Shown one piece after another: positions 40,744-40,869 of a stretch of 40,869 nucleotides of DNA (positions within the stretch are counted from its first letter, which is position 1; each line of letters begins with the position of its first letter). The stretch is from Oscillospiraceae bacterium (GTDB lineage Bacteria > Bacillota > Clostridia > Oscillospirales > Acutalibacteraceae): positions 1 to 40,869 of the forward strand of contig JAISYX010000002.1 in assembly GCA_031269595.1 (NCBI GenBank), read 5' to 3'. The translations under genes and the position numbers were made by a program. The notes under the pieces were generated by a model. It was not told the DNA's origin, ran no database searches, and saw only the letters and a list, made by a program, of their open reading frames with translations.

Positions 40744-40869
40744 ATGGACTCAAAACTTGCATCTTACCATCGTCATGACATTTCAGATAAAATCTGGGGT
40801 GTTCTCGAACCGCTCATGACCGGAAAACACGGGCAGTGGGGCGGCGTTGCGAAGGACAATCGCACCTTT
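40744..40869 (+). CDS. IS5-family transposase, N-terminal part
   Basis: The first 42 codons: MDSKLASYHRHDISDKIWGV, then LEPLMTGKHG and a GQWGG segment. The D-I-S-D-x-x-W-x-x-L-E-P-L opening is typical of the N-terminal domain of IS5/IS427-group transposases; the DDE residues lie beyond the window. AGAGG is 7 bases upstream of ATG. Confidence 0.85.
   Translation, partial: MDSKLASYHRHDISDKIWGVLEPLMTGKHGQWGGVAKDNRTF

Larger units (their letters stand above)
40676..40869 (+). mobile_element. IS5-type insertion sequence, left end (partial)
   Basis: The left end is placed where PAP2 homology stops; the sequence AGCGTGTCTACACGAC follows a CTAG (40672-40675), a common target of the IS427 group of IS5. 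A promoter and the transposase start lie within the first 70 bases. The right end is outside the window, so target duplication cannot be checked. Confidence 0.75.

Overview
The window looks like chromosome from an endospore-forming, anaerobic Gram-positive of the Clostridia (Oscillospirales/Eubacteriales type). The reasons are a SpoVT gene, GGAGG ribosome binding sites with frequent TTG/GTG starts, three proteins with triple CWB2 cell-wall-binding repeats, a LysM/GH18 spore-type hydrolase and a CotH-domain exoprotein. Base composition is moderate. All assignments rest on reading motifs; no database search was run.

Layout. (1) 1-7.75 kb, minus strand: two paralogous secreted proteins that join three CWB2 repeats to an extracellular substrate-binding domain. 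The larger one adds three calcium-loop plus leucine-rich-repeat modules. Both sit behind near-identical promoter/palindrome blocks. (2) 7.8-10.3 kb: spoVT (plus), an OGG1-type DNA glycosylase, a four-helix-bundle protein in a field of palindromic intergenic repeats, and tRNA-Gly(CCC) with its own promoter. (3) 10.3-19.2 kb: a wall-bound GH18-LysM-CWB2 hydrolase, a possible small-RNA unit, dCMP deaminase, a small membrane protein, then a minus-strand cluster of a zinc-ribbon membrane protein, HflX and a YpmS-like protein, followed by an MFS permease. (4) 19.2-31.9 kb, minus strand: a MacB/FtsX-type ABC exporter, then a two-gene operon encoding a secreted GH18 chitinase and a 1711-residue CotH-kinase exoprotein with two lamin-tail domains and an apparently catalytically dead GH5 domain, and a lipoprotein. 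(5) 31.9-33.5 kb: gene debris (HEPN, ricin-type lectin, frameshifted DUF2200) beside Tag (3-methyladenine glycosylase I) and a small Cys-rich protein. (6) 34.2-40.9 kb, plus strand: a TetR-regulated ABC-2 exporter with very clear operators, a two-component system, and a decayed BcrA-like ATPase / small multidrug export protein / PAP2 phosphatase operon. The last gene is cut by an IS5-type insertion element that runs off the window.

How the genes work together. The left two thirds is largely surface biology: wall-anchored binding proteins, glycan hydrolases and a secreted kinase-like protein that could handle chitin or other glycans. The right end looks like an antimicrobial-peptide/bacitracin-type sensing and export region. 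Its response regulator appears to bind an 11-bp-phased AGTTTAA array in front of its own operon and in front of the decayed resistance operon, with identical geometry. The strongest hunt results are those phased operators, the GH5 domain that has lost both catalytic glutamates inside a CotH protein, the wall-anchored substrate-binding paralogues with shared palindromic promoters, and the 30-bp perfect palindrome filling the TetR promoter.
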